64,000 bases of DNA, taken from contig VWZW01002326.1 in the NCBI GenBank assembly GCA_013397115.1, positions 385,716 through 449,715 of the forward strand, read 5' to 3'. The position numbers were made by a program, and so were the translations under genes. Under the pieces are notes generated by a model. It saw only the letters and a program-made list of their open reading frames with translations. It was not told the origin of the DNA and ran no database searches. Positions 48,201-63,200 of this stretch are shown here, piece by piece; positions within the stretch are counted from its first letter, which is position 1, and each line of letters starts with the position of its first letter. The stretch comes from Edolisoma coerulescens. Lineage: Eukaryota > Chordata > Aves > Passeriformes > Campephagidae.

Positions 48201-51200
48201 ACAACAATTTAGACTTTTAATATGATCCTTGAGATTAGGCAACATTGAAGATTTTTGTTGAGTAAAGCCCAAAGTGAAGTTCCCCCTACGCTATTTTTTA
48301 ATCTCTCCCCAAACAGTTGGCAGTTCAAGTTGACAAGCTCAGATTTTCCACATAAAGCACCAGCATGAGTTTCCTGCATCAGACTATCCTCACATTTCTC
48401 CTCCCAGTCGTTCCCTATCCCAGGCAATCTCAGATCTGATGTCTGGAGCAAGGTTTAATCTGCTTTAAACGGTGGCTTTGCTGTCTCCTTCACACCTTGG
48501 CAATCAAATTACCACAGTATCTACCACAGTGAAAGTGTTTTTTGAATTTCAAGAAACAGTAGGAACAGACATTTTTCCAAATTGTTCTTTTACAGAAAAC
48601 ATGAACATTATCAACATTAACATGGAAAAATAATAATCACGTTTGCTAAATCCTGGCAACTTCAGCAGCAACTCTAACTACAGCTGTTACATACATTAAG
48701 TATTTTTATTTTGACCCCAAGGCTATGCATCCTTTCCCCACAAAACCCAGTTATCTAAGCAGTTTTGCAGCAATACAGGCCACCAGCCTTGGGCATCCCA
48801 CCAGATCCACTGGCTCCAGACTTGGTTCAGAGCTGCTGCTGAGGCCCCATCCAGCAGCTTTCAGCACCAGGTCTCTCAGAATGCCAGGCTGAATATGCAG
48901 CACATAACACATTCCACCTTGTGGACACGCTGGGAAGTGGAACCCAGAGTGATTCAGGGTTTGGTTCGAGTCATTTTAACTGAGCATAAATCCAAGCTGT
49001 CATTGAAACCAAGCTCATCTGACTGAAAAATGACTGAAATTCACTAATTAGCTAGCAAATTTAATTCCTTCTTCTGTTTAACCACCACAACTGTTTTCTG
49101 TTGGCACTGCATATGGACAGACTCAGTATTAGCAGACAGAGAAGGACAGGTCGTTTCATCCAGCACCCTGTTGAAATTAACTTAATTAACCAGTGCCACC
49201 TAATTATACCACCTATACAACTCTAAAAAAACTTTAATCTAAATATTAATAATCTAAAAGTTCAGGCACATTCAGAAGCTTCAGGTTTCATACCTGGGGT
49301 ACACTTGCTCCAGCCATTTGCTGATGGTCAGCAGGATTTTCATTTCATTGGTAAGGGTTTGGTCAGTGTTCAGGCATTGCAGCAGGTAGACATAGAGAGT
49401 CAAGTAGCTTCCTAAAGAGAGGCACTCCTGCAGGAATTCTTCCATGGTTAGCTCAGGAACTTGGAGGGAGGCAAGTATAGGGCCCCAGCCTAACTCCTGG
49501 TGATGAGGGGAAACTTTGAAGAAAGCAGAAGGAAAGAACAAAAAGCATGTGAGAAAGCAGCACTTGGTAAAATCTAAGAACCAGGACTACCAGTTAAGAG
49601 AATCTGGGCTGGTTTAGCTATTTTTCAGGGAATCAGCATGTCATGCAACTCTGATGGAGAGAAAAGAAAAAATTCCACTATCACAGGGCACCTCCTTGAG
49701 GTCAAGGTGAGATATCTTCTCAGCATTCAGCCAGGACTAAAATTTGAACATTTTAGCAATGGAATTCTAAGTATTGCCCTCAGGTGTACTGAAATCTTCC
49801 ACAGAGTGTAAGAAATAGAAATGTAGTTCCACAAGGATTACGTAAACAGAAGAAAGAAGAAAAAAACAAAAAGAAAACCATGCACACCAAACTTTCAGAG
49901 TTTTACCAAACCAGAGTATTTTTTTCTTAAATTAGCCTACAGAACACCCTACAGAGAAGGGGAAAAATGTCTTTTGCTCTCTTGGGGTGATTTTTTTTAA
50001 TAAAGTCCTCCACTTTAGCTGGAAAAATGGCAACACTACACAGAGCAAATCTGTTTTCACACAGACAGGTATGGATACTAAGGAAACACAAAATTAGAGC
50101 AGCTGTAAAACCCAAACCACAATCACAAAATCACAGAATAGTCTGGATTGGAAGGGAACTAAAAGACCATCTTATACCATCCCCTGCCATGGGCAGGGAC
50201 ACCTTCCACTAGCCAAGGTTGCTCCAAGCCCCATCCAACCTGGCCTTAGACATTTCCAGGGATGGGGCAGCCACAGCTTCTCTGGGAAACTTGTGCCAGG
50301 GCCTCACCACCCTCACAGGGAAGAATTTCTCTCTCATATCCCATCTACCCTGTGTCAGTGCAAAGCCATTTCCCCTTGTCCCTACCCACGGCAGAGGGGC
50401 TGGAACAAGGTGATCTTTAATGCCCTTTCCAACCCAAACCACTTCATAATTCCAGACGATTAGTGTTCAGTGGCATCCCAGACTGACCAGAGACTGTGAG
50501 ACAGAGACAGGCTCCTACCCTCGCTGAAGTAGGAAGTGATGCAGGCCTCCGTGGTCTCGGCCATGTGGCGCACGGAGGCCAGGCTGTGGCACGCGGCCGT
50601 GAGGAGGGGCATGGCCAGCAGCCCCTGCACTCTGCTGTCGATCCATTTGCGCAGGCTGCCCCGCAGAGACTCGGCCGTGGTGATGCTGGAGTTGTTGAGC
50701 ATCATCAGCGTCTCCGTGAACAGGCTGCTGAGGGCCAGGTGACGCGTCTGCAGATCCATGTCTGCAAGCCAGAAAGCAGAGAGCCGCTTCAGTGAAGAGA
50801 CACTGGAACCCAGGTTCAGCCTCACCACTGGACACTTTCTGTGGACACTGGGTAAAGCTTCTTCCTCCTTACACACCCGTGTGGGCCATGGGCAGGAGGA
50901 GACACAACCCCTCACAACCATTTCTCTGGAGTACAGCGAGACACGGATTTCACCTGAACTCATGGCTTGACAGAGGAACCTCAAGATGGTATTAGTACTA
51001 AAAAGGAGATCCAGATAAATCCTGTGTGTCTGGACACACCATACCACTTGGGTGGCACCAATATACCTCTTCTACTTCAATACTGTCAAGTTTTCCAAGT
51101 TTTATGATTTAGAACCATTTCTGAGAACACAGTCATAGAATCATAAAATGTTATGGGTTGGAAGGGACCTTAAACATCATCTAGTCCCAACCTTCCTGCC

Positions 51201-54200
51201 ATGGGAAGGGATACTTCCACTAGACCAGGTTGCTCAAGGCCTTACTCAGTGTGGCCTGGAGCACTGCCAGGGCTGAGGCATCCACAACCCCCTGGGAAAC
51301 TTGTGCCAGCGTCTCACCACCCTCACAGTAAAGAATTCCTTCCTAATATCTACCTAATTTTCCCCACTTTAAGTTTGTACCCATTACTTCTAATCCCTAA
51401 GGCCCAAGAGAATGGATTTGTGCCATTCTTCCCTTTAAAAAAGAGGTAAATGACAAGTAAAATAAAAACTTTAAAATTTTAAAGACAAAGAAATTAATCC
51501 CTCAAGCTCCTGTATATCAGTCAGTTTTATTCACAACACAACCCCTGTTTTTAATGTCGGTTCTGTCACTCTTGACAGCTCTGTGGGGTAAGATTCATAT
51601 TTTTGCTTTGTGGTAATATACCATTTATATATACATCACCAAAGCACCATGCCCTGCTGCCCGTAAGGGAGACATGGCAGCAATGCAAATTAATTAAATC
51701 GTCACAGATCAATCTACTCAGCAGAATAAAGCACTGAACAGCTTTAAGGTGATTTTCCATTTCTTCAGCACAAACCTGGGGGATTAAAGATGACTATATC
51801 ATCTAGCAGCTTGGCCATTTCTTGTTCCAAAACTGCAAGGGTTATCTTTCCACTTTGTTCTAAGGTGCTGAGGAACTGAACCACCTGGCGAATGTACGCT
51901 CGGCACTTCAGTGTTGCATCCTGTCAAACAAAATTAAAATCAATTAGGGGAAAAATAAAAAAAAAAAAGAAAAATCACACCTAGAACTCTTTCCATATTC
52001 TGTAATATACACAAGCAGAACTTTGCAAAAGCCAAGAACAGCACGGAGATGCTCCAAAATTAGTTCAACTCACAAGGTGGATATGACTGTCTGAAGATGC
52101 CCCAAAGCCTGCTGAGATTTTCAGAAGCTTCACGATCAGTTCAGCTCCAGCATCCTTAGCAAGGATAACAGAGGGAGGATAGTGACTGCTGCAGTAGCTG
52201 ATGATGCTTTGGTAGGATGAAATGCCCACAAGCTGCCAAGGAAGGGAGCTGGTCTGTCCAAGAAGATTTATGAGTGGAGATTCCTGAAGATTTAAAGACA
52301 TCAGTTTAAGCTACACCTTCTTTGCAGTTTTCAATTCATATTCACAGTACTCAATACTGGAAGGAAGCTCCAGCTTCAGAATTTGAAGGAGATGGAGCAG
52401 AAAACCCACAGAAACAGATGACCATTGGGAGTCTGTCTGAAAACCAATTCCTTATTCAAGCAGTAAGCTAACACGTTTTTCATCTCTAGCATTTGCAGAA
52501 CTGTATGCAGACTGCTGTTGCAGCAGCTCTAACCAAGCACAAAAGTCAGTGAAAAATTTTACATGTAAACATGTAAAGACAGCTAGAAAGATATGGAGAC
52601 CCTTCAAATCAAAGTCACTTCAGTACAGGTTTAAAAGAGGCCTTAAAATATTATTTTTAAAAATGGGTTAATCTAAGTTCACAGTAGAAATTGTGTCCCT
52701 AATTTTTGATTCAGTGAATCATCCACCAACCTGGGGGACTCCTCATGTGCTTATTCTCATAAATACCACCCTAAACAGCACAGCAGGCCCACAGCTCACA
52801 CAGGCACACGGAAAACTGTTTATGAGCAGCTCTTGTCTATTCTTAAACATCTGCAGTAAAAAAAGCCCCTTGGACACAGAGAAACACCACCTGGTATGGA
52901 GCTGTGTCAGGAGAGCTGCAGGATGGATATCAGGAAAAGGTCTTCCCCCAGAGGGTGCTGGGCACTGCCCAGGCTCCCCAGGGAATGGTCACATTCCCAA
53001 GGCTGCCAGAGCTCCAGGAGCGTTTGGGCACCGCTCCCAGGGATGCACAAGGGGGATTGTTGGGGTGTCTGTGCAGGGCCAGGAGTTGGACTCCACGATT
53101 ACTTCCAGTTCAGGATATTCTATATCCTATTCTATGTTCCTACAGGTTTTAGAATGAACAAATACTAGAATTGTGCTGACAATCCAGAACTAACACAAAC
53201 TGCACCACTTCTACAGGAATGTGACACTGGTACAACAAGTACTTCTCAAGTTGCTCGTGCCCTGGAACACAGGGCTGAGAAAGTTTGAGATTTAGATCAA
53301 GGTGTCACAGGAGTGCTCTGGGAGGCAAAAACCTCCTGACAGTGTGTCAGTTTAACACACTGCTGGAGGGAAGGAGGGAATTCCTGAGGCTGACTCACAC
53401 CATGTGCAAACAGTTATCTTCTGAAGCTTAAGAAGCTTCTGATAAGCAAACACGTTCGGGTCAAAGCACATGAACTCTGGTAATTTTCCTAAACTGAAAT
53501 ACAATGATGGTCAAAGGCTGCTGGTGACATCTTGATGCAGCATCTTGTAATGCCTCAGAGGAAATGGAGAACAGAAGACACTGCAAGTGAGAGAAAGCTG
53601 ACAGATGGAAAATGGGGCTTCTTGAAGACAATCAAGACCCTCTGAAGAGTCCTCCAGAAGCAATGAACTGGATTTAGTGACACTGAGTGTCCCTTCTAGT
53701 AAAGGATTATTTTTCTTTTAAGAGATGGGTAGGAACCTTCACAAAAATTACCTCTTTGCCTATAAGCTGTTCCTCCTTTGCCAACAGCACCATCATATAC
53801 AGCAAACAGACAATCATGTTGTGAGTCTGAGGGTGAGGGTTGGGATTCCAGGCATCAGAGAGGACACTGACCCAGTTTATTTCACATAAAACATAACCCA
53901 AGAACAAGAAACAACTCTTGGGGCTGCCTCTTTCGATCTAGAAAAGAGAAAGGGAAAAAGACAGGTGCATAAAACAATGTAAGTTACTTTTGTACTTTTC
54001 AGTTCCTTAGCCAACTGTAAATCTATAGCAGCATTTTAGGTCAGCAAAAGAGTAGACAAACGTCTTTTCACCATCATTTCATTCCCTCTCTTGCAGCTTT
54101 AACTTGTCTCGGACAACTTGGAAGTGAGAACAACATGTCAATAGCAAAATATTTTAAATCTAACTAAAAACATTACATACATCTGCAATAAACGAGACAT

Positions 54201-57200
54201 TCAGGCAGATCAATGAAGAGGGAGCTGTACAGCTCCCCACAACTTTGTATAGGACTCAAAAGCACTCCTTCACAAAAATCCATCACAAACTGAGCAGCTG
54301 TGAATGCTACAAACAAACTTTAAAAGCCTACTTGCTAAAAGAACTGTCTCCTGCTCTCCAGCTCTTTTGAGCAGCACTATGAACTTAATTCAACAGTTGC
54401 CATGAACTCACTTTAAAGAATTCTTCCATAAGCATCTGGTCTGGATGCATTTCCTTCCATGGAAGCCTTCTGAACTCAGTGTGGAAAGCATAGAGAATAA
54501 ACTCTGGCATTTTGGGGGCTGTGCAACACTCACAGTAGTGCATTAGGTGTAACCAGAGAGCCCCATGGTGGCTTGGCAACAGCTTTTCTAGAATAAAAGA
54601 AAATTGCTGAATTAACAACAGAAAAAAAAATCAGATAAAACTTGCTTTCAGAAGAAGGTCTATTTCTGAAGATGAAAAACTTGTAAGTTACACTAAAATA
54701 CACTCAAAGAAAAAAATGCACACTAAAGTTCTGTATTTTTTTCCTCCAAATCAACAAGTGGGGAGGCTTAGGATTTCATGCTCACCTTTAAAGCTCTCGT
54801 GCAAAAGCTTGATGCAATCTGCAAACAAACAGACCACGGTGGAGGCTACAGGAGTGTCACTCTCCAGCCAAGGGTAGCAGGGCTGGCTACTGAAAAGAAG
54901 CACAACACAAATTTCAGTGCTCAGTTACCTGATCATAAACATCAGCAATTTAAATATTCTAAAGCAGTGAAGTACAAGTATCAGCAGTTCTCCCAGTTTC
55001 AGCTCTTTGGGACTCTCCTCTTCTTCCTCAGAAGAGCTGCATAGTTCACGATCCCACTGAAGATCCACTAAGCAGAAATTACTTGTTTAATATTTCATAA
55101 TGGAATTAAAATAATAGAGTTTCTCAGTGATATTATTTACCAACTGCAGATTGGTTCTAGCTTCAGTGATGAAGGTGCACTCACAACTCCAGAAGCTTTT
55201 AATTTTGAAAGAAAGCAAAATTTGAATGTACAGTAGCATACCTAACTTTTCATGTGAAGACAGAGGTACACAAGGCAACAGATCATCACAGCAGCGATTC
55301 AGCCTGAAATTTCTTTACATACCACTGGCATTTGGGGTTGTATTTGTCTGGCTGGGCTTCTTTCTTTCAAACAGGTATTACAGATATTATGGGAGCTAAA
55401 AAAAGGGAATCTGAAATTCAAGTTTCAGTGTTTTTAAAACTGAGTGAAATCCTTCACATAATCAAGCTCTGCTCATATTATTATTACAAGATCTTTCTCA
55501 TATCTAAAATAATTATTCCATTCAAACCTTGGAAAATTTGATGTAGGTCATAAATTAGTTCTGTAATTATTAAGGAAATGACAAAGTGAGAGCCATTTAA
55601 ATGGAAGGCAAGACAGCCACGAATTATTAAAAACCAGGTAATAATGAAAGGCATTCTTACAGGACTAAAGTCCCCACTTCAGCAAAAAATTCATTTAATT
55701 TTAAAATGCAATATATACCTCGCATCTTCTTTATCCAAGACCAGTATCCATGGTTTAAAGAGTCCAGCAATGACTGAATACAAGGACTGCAATGCTAAAA
55801 GGAAACAAAACGAATTTGCTCTTTTCCTTCAAATCAACAACAGTGAGCACATTACACTTTTCTAAATTTGCATATAATATCCTTTTCTCATTCTAACATT
55901 CACAGAATTATAAAATAATTAAGACTGAAAAAGACCTCTAAGATCATCGAGTCCAACCATTCCATCAGTCCTTTCTGGTAAATAAAAATTTAAAATACAA
56001 TATGCTTAATAATAACAACTCTGGTTAACAATATGGCTGTATGAACAACCATCATAACCATTTTGCATTGTTAAGATGTTTTATTAGTATAAATTTAATA
56101 AAACATCAGAGACTGTGGGGGTAATGATGATTCACACTTTAAACCTCCACATACTAAAATGTGTTGATTAAAATTAAAATTAATTAAAAATTAATGTAAA
56201 AACCAAGTTTCTCCAGATCTAAATCATGCATGATGAAATTCAGTAGTGTCTCCTTCCAAACCTCTGCTCAGTGCAAAAGATTATTTTTCTTGAAGAAAGT
56301 ACAATCGCCTCATAAAATAATGTTGAAGCAAGCTCAAATATAAAAAAGCTTCCTCTCAGATTATAAAGCATAAAGTCCTACATGGTCATGAAGTAGCATC
56401 AACATTTCCCATCTGTATTTTAATATTCTCATTATTGCACAAATGCAAAGTAAAACATTTTACTGTATATGTAAATGGCCCTTAACAGACGAATTAGAGA
56501 AATTAGGTGTCTGTTTTCAAGTAATTCGCTTTTAAGACATATTACCTGCTAAAATTCTGCTACTCCCAACAGGCTCTTGGGCTAAATTATCAACTTCAGT
56601 GTGAATAAGTCGTTTAATGAGATACTCCAGGAATTTGTTCACTTCAGCCACATAAGGAGTCCATTTTGAAAACAGGCCGAAAGTCCTGAAGTCCACCGAG
56701 GCCAGTCGGAGTTTGCAGAAGGATGTGGAAAGCCATTCTACTGTCTCTCTGACCTGTAAAAAGAAGGAAGCTATTAATCAGCTGCAGAAAGGCTGCACAG
56801 CAGTGCTATCTGTCACTGGAGGGCATCTGTTTCATCTGAAAAATATAAATCAACCCAAGAGGCACCCACCTGCTCTGTGGAGAGGAGAGTTTTTGCAGCA
56901 TCCCTCACCACAGGACCTTCAGCAGAATCACTCTTCTTGAAACCGCCCTGCTCAGTCGCCAGTGAATCACACCCCAAAGCTTTAAGGGATGCCTTCCAAC
57001 AATCAGGGCTTAGAAGCTGCTCTGATGAGCCTTGGGAAGAAGAAGGAAATGCATTTGTGAAAACCAGAAAGGTGTTAGTCCCCTTCTCTAAAAAAAGGTT
57101 GAAATTAGAGCTCCCTGCTACATGAAAAATTGGGTAACACGGGAGTTTGAAAGCCCCAAGTTTAAGGGTGAGAGATTATCTCTAATTTGCAAATATAGTC

Positions 57201-60200
57201 AACATTTCCTTTTGGCATCTACATGTTTCTCTCTATTTAGAGAGTTTCCCAGGCACTTTGTACATCCCTGGCCACAAACACATTCAGAGACAGCTGCTAC
57301 CTCAGTGAGTATGGTTTGACAAAAAGAAATACTTTCGTTCCCATTTGAGGGACACGTCAGATTACGGGTGGCATCAAATGTCAACCAGGACATTTTCAGC
57401 AGATTTCAGTGTCAGTTCCAGGTCTTCATATTTCCAGTTCTTTGCCTGATATTGAAGAGTGATCAAAAACAAGGGTTCTGCCTTACAGACGGTGGCATAA
57501 CCACAATTAATAGGTGCTTCCATTAACAGAAGACTCTCCTCCATCCTTCTCCTGTTACATGGGCTGAAAAATCTGTTCTCACTGATATGTGTGCCTTGAC
57601 CCACAGAAGAGCTACAATATGTCTAGTAAAAATACATCACATAGCAAGGCACATAAAAGTGCCCACAGAAACCTAAGGAAGTGTAAGTCATTCTGCATTT
57701 GTTGCTATTTAATTCTACTGCACAGAGTTCATATTTTTAAGCCAGAAGGGTTCTGCACAAGAGACTTAGGATGCATCACCTCAGATACTCACTTTGCACA
57801 AACAACCTTAAGAAATCGCTGTAGTGATCGGGGAACTGATACTGGAGAAGGTTAGTCCAATGCTTGCAGAAGATATTAAATGGCATCAAAATATCTTCTT
57901 CAGGTTCCAGGCCACATGCATTGAGGGCCAAGTGAATGGACTCCAGGAGCTGGGTGCGCTCCGAAAGAGGCGGCTTGGCCACGCTCAACCACTGCGTGAG
58001 GTCAAACTAGAACAGAGCACAGGGAGCATTTATAAGCACAAGATTCAACAGCCACAACACCTGGAGGAGAACAGAGAAATTGCCAGGGAAACTAAATCAT
58101 GACATTTTTATGTATTTAAGAAAAACCTCATCAATTTGCATCTCGTTAGCCCTAGCTCCACACCTCACTCTCCAAAGGCTATGATTTAGCATACCACAGA
58201 GGTCCCTCAATTTATTAAACAGCCCTTGGCAGGGGGGCTCAGATTCATAAACATGTATCTGAGTTTCCACACAAGCATTAAACTGGACCTGATGTTCATA
58301 ATCCATAAATTTTTGGGTGGAGGAGCAAAGCTTTCTTAGCTTCTTGAGCACCTGCTCAGACCTTGGTCAGCAGGGACAACGCTGGCCAGTGCCACCATGG
58401 ACAGCTCAGAGTCCTGCCCAGGACAGACTGCCTGCTGCTCCCAGCTGCCTCCCTGTAACTAAAGAGGAGAATCAGAGCAATATCAAAGGCCAAGTGCTAC
58501 ACTAATTTCTCCACTGGCAGTATCATGAGTAACACGAGATGTGCAAATCACTTGTTATTACCTAATTCTGTTTTAAGACAGGCAGGAAGGACACGGGTGC
58601 CAAACAGAGCTGGAAAATGTAGCCATTGTTCCAAATTTTGTTTTGATTGTTAAGACAGCTGGCATTCACTGGCTATTGTGATGAATGTCTCTGCAGAGAT
58701 AACCAGGCAGAAGAAGCCATCGAGAGACGGTTTTAATTTCAGCACTAAGCTCTGGAAAGCACATACTGATACCATCTGGGCTAGAAAAGGCCACTTAAGC
58801 TATTTGCTTTTGACTCTGGCTTGACCTCTTGAGCTTAAATTACCATTCAGTACGACCAACACAGCTTCACAGAACCTGTCAATGCTATTTTAAAATACTA
58901 GATTTGCACCTCTTTCCTCTTTAGCCCAAAGACACAGTCCTCAGGGGAAGAACACCCACAGACCAGACTTTACCTTTGTCAGCAGCATGAAGACAACATC
59001 ACTATTATCCTCACTCAGAAAGGCCACAACTTTTTCATATAAAGTCACAAATTCACTGGGAGAGGCAACAGGAGTGAAGTAAGGAGAAAGGAGAGTACAA
59101 AGCCTTCGATTCTGCAGGATTGTCTGGAGCAAACGCTTGCACTCTGATTTGGTCCCACTGATGAACACCTGAGAAAAGTGGGAATGGTGGAAAAAATAAC
59201 AGCCAAATATGAGTCAACTGGAAAATACATGTCTTAGGCTTGTTGTTGAGACAGTCACAGTTTTGGCCCTTTTATAAAAAGGGAAGTTTTTGTCAAAAAC
59301 AAAAGACTGTATGAGATTAACATCAACTAAATGCTGTTGTTCTGTAAGATATAACAAAAAATAAACATGTCTCCCTAAAACACATTTTAGAACAGCATTT
59401 GTGACCACGTATGTTACTTAAAAATACCTAGAAGTAACATTTTTTCTGATGGAATAGCATAAGAAAATGAATCCTGATTTAACCAGCCCTGCTTGATAAT
59501 AGGAAAAATTTAACAGAACTACAGCTCTGAAGAATATCTCAGTAGTTCTGCTGTTAGAGGTGCTCAAGGACAGCTGCACATGGAAATAAGCTGTATCTAA
59601 GATAAAAATAAGGATCTGGACCCAAAGCAGAGGCTAATGATTTTTCTCAGTGCACAAACACAGCAAACATTACCACCACCAACAAGCACTTATCTTCTCT
59701 ACCAGCAAACTTCTGGTACAACTCACTACACAGAGAACACTGCAAGGCTGTAGAAGAAAGGTGTCTGAATACAGAGGTTGACAAGATGTACATCAACCAG
59801 AAAGGCACAGGTAAAAGCAAAGTCTACGCTGAAACACACTTTTATGAACTGAAAGTATCCAAACCTTAGTTACCTGCCCAAAACTCCAGCATTTAACTAA
59901 CACAATGACAATGTATTGATACTAAGCAGGCACCTCAGAGCAACAGTTTTGATTTTGCTTAAATGAAAGCTTTGCCCTTCCTAAAGATTTGGCATATTAC
60001 ACAACTAGTTGAAAAGAAAATGGGACAGAGGCTTAGAAATTAACTTTCAGGCTTCTGAACATGTTAGACACGCCCCCCTCCCCACCCCCATGACAGCAGG
60101 CAATTTGAATAAGAATAGGCATCCGAAAATCAAATTTTAAAAATTCAGAAAATACTTTCATATTCAAGAAATAAACTCACTTGGCCCAGAATCTCAATGC

Positions 60201-63200
60201 AGGATGTGAAGAACTGTCTTGTGGGAGGATTGCGTTGAGTTTCATCACACACATATTCCACCAACGTAAAAAATAAGCCAATTCCAACTTTCTTGATTGC
60301 AGGCATTGGCTGCACCTTGTAGATATTTATCAGGGCCCTAAAAAAATTGCGTTAAAAAGGCAAATTAAATTTACACACGGAGAATAACCTGTGACAATAA
60401 AGAAAGGTTTCTTGCCAATATATAGCCTTGAGATGGGTATTTGTGATACCCCCTGAGTATCCCTCCTTCTCATATCCTGGCTGAAAAGTCACAGATTCAG
60501 CTCATGTAATTTTGCTGCCTGAAATGGATACTTCCAAACCTTAGAAAGTGTCTATACCAGAGTCAGAAAGACTTCCACAGAAGAGTTCCATTGGGTTATT
60601 TCTCCCTCCAATCATGTAATCATCATATTCTGATGGCATCTCAACTGCCTTTGTATTGCAAGAAAAATTGCCTCATTTTATTTCACAGACTCAACAATAA
60701 AAGAATTAAAACAGAATCAATCTTTTCTTGTGTATTGCCAAGTAAATGTTTCATTGAGATCAAATCCCTGTCTCCACTGAGTCTGAATTAAAACAGCTGA
60801 AGAAGATGCAGTTTCACAGACTTAAATCCCAAGAACTAGTTCATCCACAGAATTTTTCAGATCAATGATCAAGAATGAACAAGTAGAAGTAGTAACTAAA
60901 TCCTTTTACTTGTACAGTCATTACACTCTGTAGTAAACCACCTACACTAAGAGAATCCCAGCAGAAATCTGGAAAGTTGAGAATAAAGTTGCAAAAGTGA
61001 ACCTCTGGAATGAACCGTAAAAGATCTTCAAGTGAGGAAGAGGGCCTTGGATGACCCCATTTTACTCACACTCCTTAAAGAAGTGGTATTATCTAGCCTG
61101 CTTCCACTGCACCATTTTGTTTCACAAACTGAAAAACTACTTCAAATAATACCACTCTATTAAAGAATTATGTCCCGCACTGTAACACAGAAAAACCCAG
61201 AGTGAGTCATATTGAAATCCTGTAATTTAGCCTATGGCTGAGACAGCTGTGGTACAAGTTTGCCACTTCCTAAAGTTTAGCACAGCATCCCTGTCATGAC
61301 TCAGTGTGCTTTAACAGGATTAGGAGGGCAATTATAATGCACAGAACAATAAAAAGAAGTAGAAAACAACAAATAGAACACAGTACTGTGTGCCCTGCTG
61401 AGCCTCAGTGACCCTCTGATAACAAGAATTACTCCTTTAGAGGTCTGTGTCACAAACACAGAGGTCTCAGGATTCCAGCTCTGTTGTTGGCCCAAGCTGA
61501 TGAGCACGAGGAAAAACACACGAACAGGTTCCACATTTTAACTCTAATTTACCAAAGTGGAAATACAAACACCACTGCCCAGAGCAGTGTCTGAGCAACC
61601 TACGTTATGAAATTCTCCACGTGTACAGCTGCTTCCACAACACCCAGGGAAGGTGGTTTCATGGCTTCTGCCTGCAGTTGTCTCACTTCTTTGCGCAAAG
61701 CATGAAGCTGCTGGCTCACTGCTTCATTTTTGTGCTTCCCTTCAAACTAAATGACAAAAGGACACATATTCATTTCATAATTGACATGGTTTTGCTAAAA
61801 CTCTTCCATGTTGCAGCTATTTGTAAAAACAAAGCAGAGTCCAGTCAGAGAACTCTGAATTTGGATGGCTTTCCCCCTGAGAGCTTTGATCAGATTTAGT
61901 ACATCGTGCCCAAGTACACATCCTTGGTCGTGTTCCTAATTAATTATCACACACACTAATATAATTCATGTCTTTTATCTAAAGCTTTAAATCCACAGGG
62001 ACTGAAACTTAAGAGGGGATCAAAAAATTCATTTACTAAGCAACATGGGAGTATTTCTATAAACATTTTCATGCTTCTATTCCTAACAGCAAGCAAATTC
62101 CCACATCCATACACTGGAAAGCAGTTTAGAATGGATGTCATGAGCAAAACAAATTATGCAACAACTTAATCTCCAGCTGTTGATCTGCTTCTCCTTTTGA
62201 GCATTACCCATGAGGTGTTTCAGATCACCGATATGTCTGTGGATTTATTTGGTCAAATGCCACCATTTTTACAATAATTCAGCCATTTCACACTCATCCT
62301 CTATGTCCAACAGCCCCAGAACACAGGTGATGACGTGCCTCTAACCTGGATGGTGAGCTGAGCTGCTCCCTGGCAGCCTTTATTGGAAGTTCCCCTGCAC
62401 TCCAGTTGGAGGGTGATCTGCTCCTCCCTGTTGATGTACAGCTTAGGCACCGTGTCCAGTATCTCACTGTTGAGAGCAACATGCTGAGACTCCCAGAGAG
62501 CTGCAGTTCTGAAAGGCATTTATTAATAAAATTACCAAAATCTTTCCCAAAAACAGCAATGCAAAGATTTTATAAGCAAGAGAGGAGACTTCAACTTGAT
62601 GTGCTGTATAAAGACTCATGACACTTTCCTGGAAAACATAAAAGGTTATTAAATGAAATTGAGCTAAAACTTCAAAGTAATAGCACTTCAAAGCAATAAA
62701 AAACCAAGTTCATAAGAACAAAACTACTCAAGTATGTGTGAGTTCTTTTGAATTACTTTGTATGACAGCCTGGAAGGAAACTAAACAGAATAATCTCTGT
62801 AGGAAATGCAATTTTCCACCAGACAAAAAAAAAGCTGGAGTGTGATGATTCAGTCAAAAGGGGAAAAAAAAAAAGAAAAAAGAGAACCCACCTAAAATCA
62901 ATGCTGGAATTGTTTAGACACAGCCTGTCATGGGCTTAGTAATTTTTCTTCTGGTTCATAATATTGTTATTAAATGACTACATTGAGTAAGAATAGCTAC
63001 AGATTGACCAGTTGTGATTGAAAACAATTCAGCTGGATTATCTGAGTAGGAATATTAAAAACAGAAAGTCTCTTTCACTCACAAAGCTAGCAGAACCAGA
63101 AATCAGATTTCTCTCCTGGGTGCTTCATATTGCAACTAATCCACCAGTGCAAAAGGGTTAAATAACTCGTTGTCAACTAACCTAGCCTAAAAGGAGGCTT

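Noticed and set aside
54929..55067. A minus-strand segment with acceptor, donor and open frame (DLQWDREL followed by an acidic run) that looked like an EPG5 exon followed by a 39-base intron
   Set aside because: The exon at 55,719-55,794 ends in phase 2 and joins in frame to 54,889-54,786 without it, giving the expected KEDASSQPCYPW. Including the segment breaks the phase on its 5' side.
58097..58351. 84-residue minus-strand frame inside an EPG5 intron
   Set aside because: The flanking EPG5 exons (59,168-58,974 and 58,006-57,793) join in phase 0 and give the expected LLTKFDLTQWLS, so it is not part of the protein. No other family was recognised.
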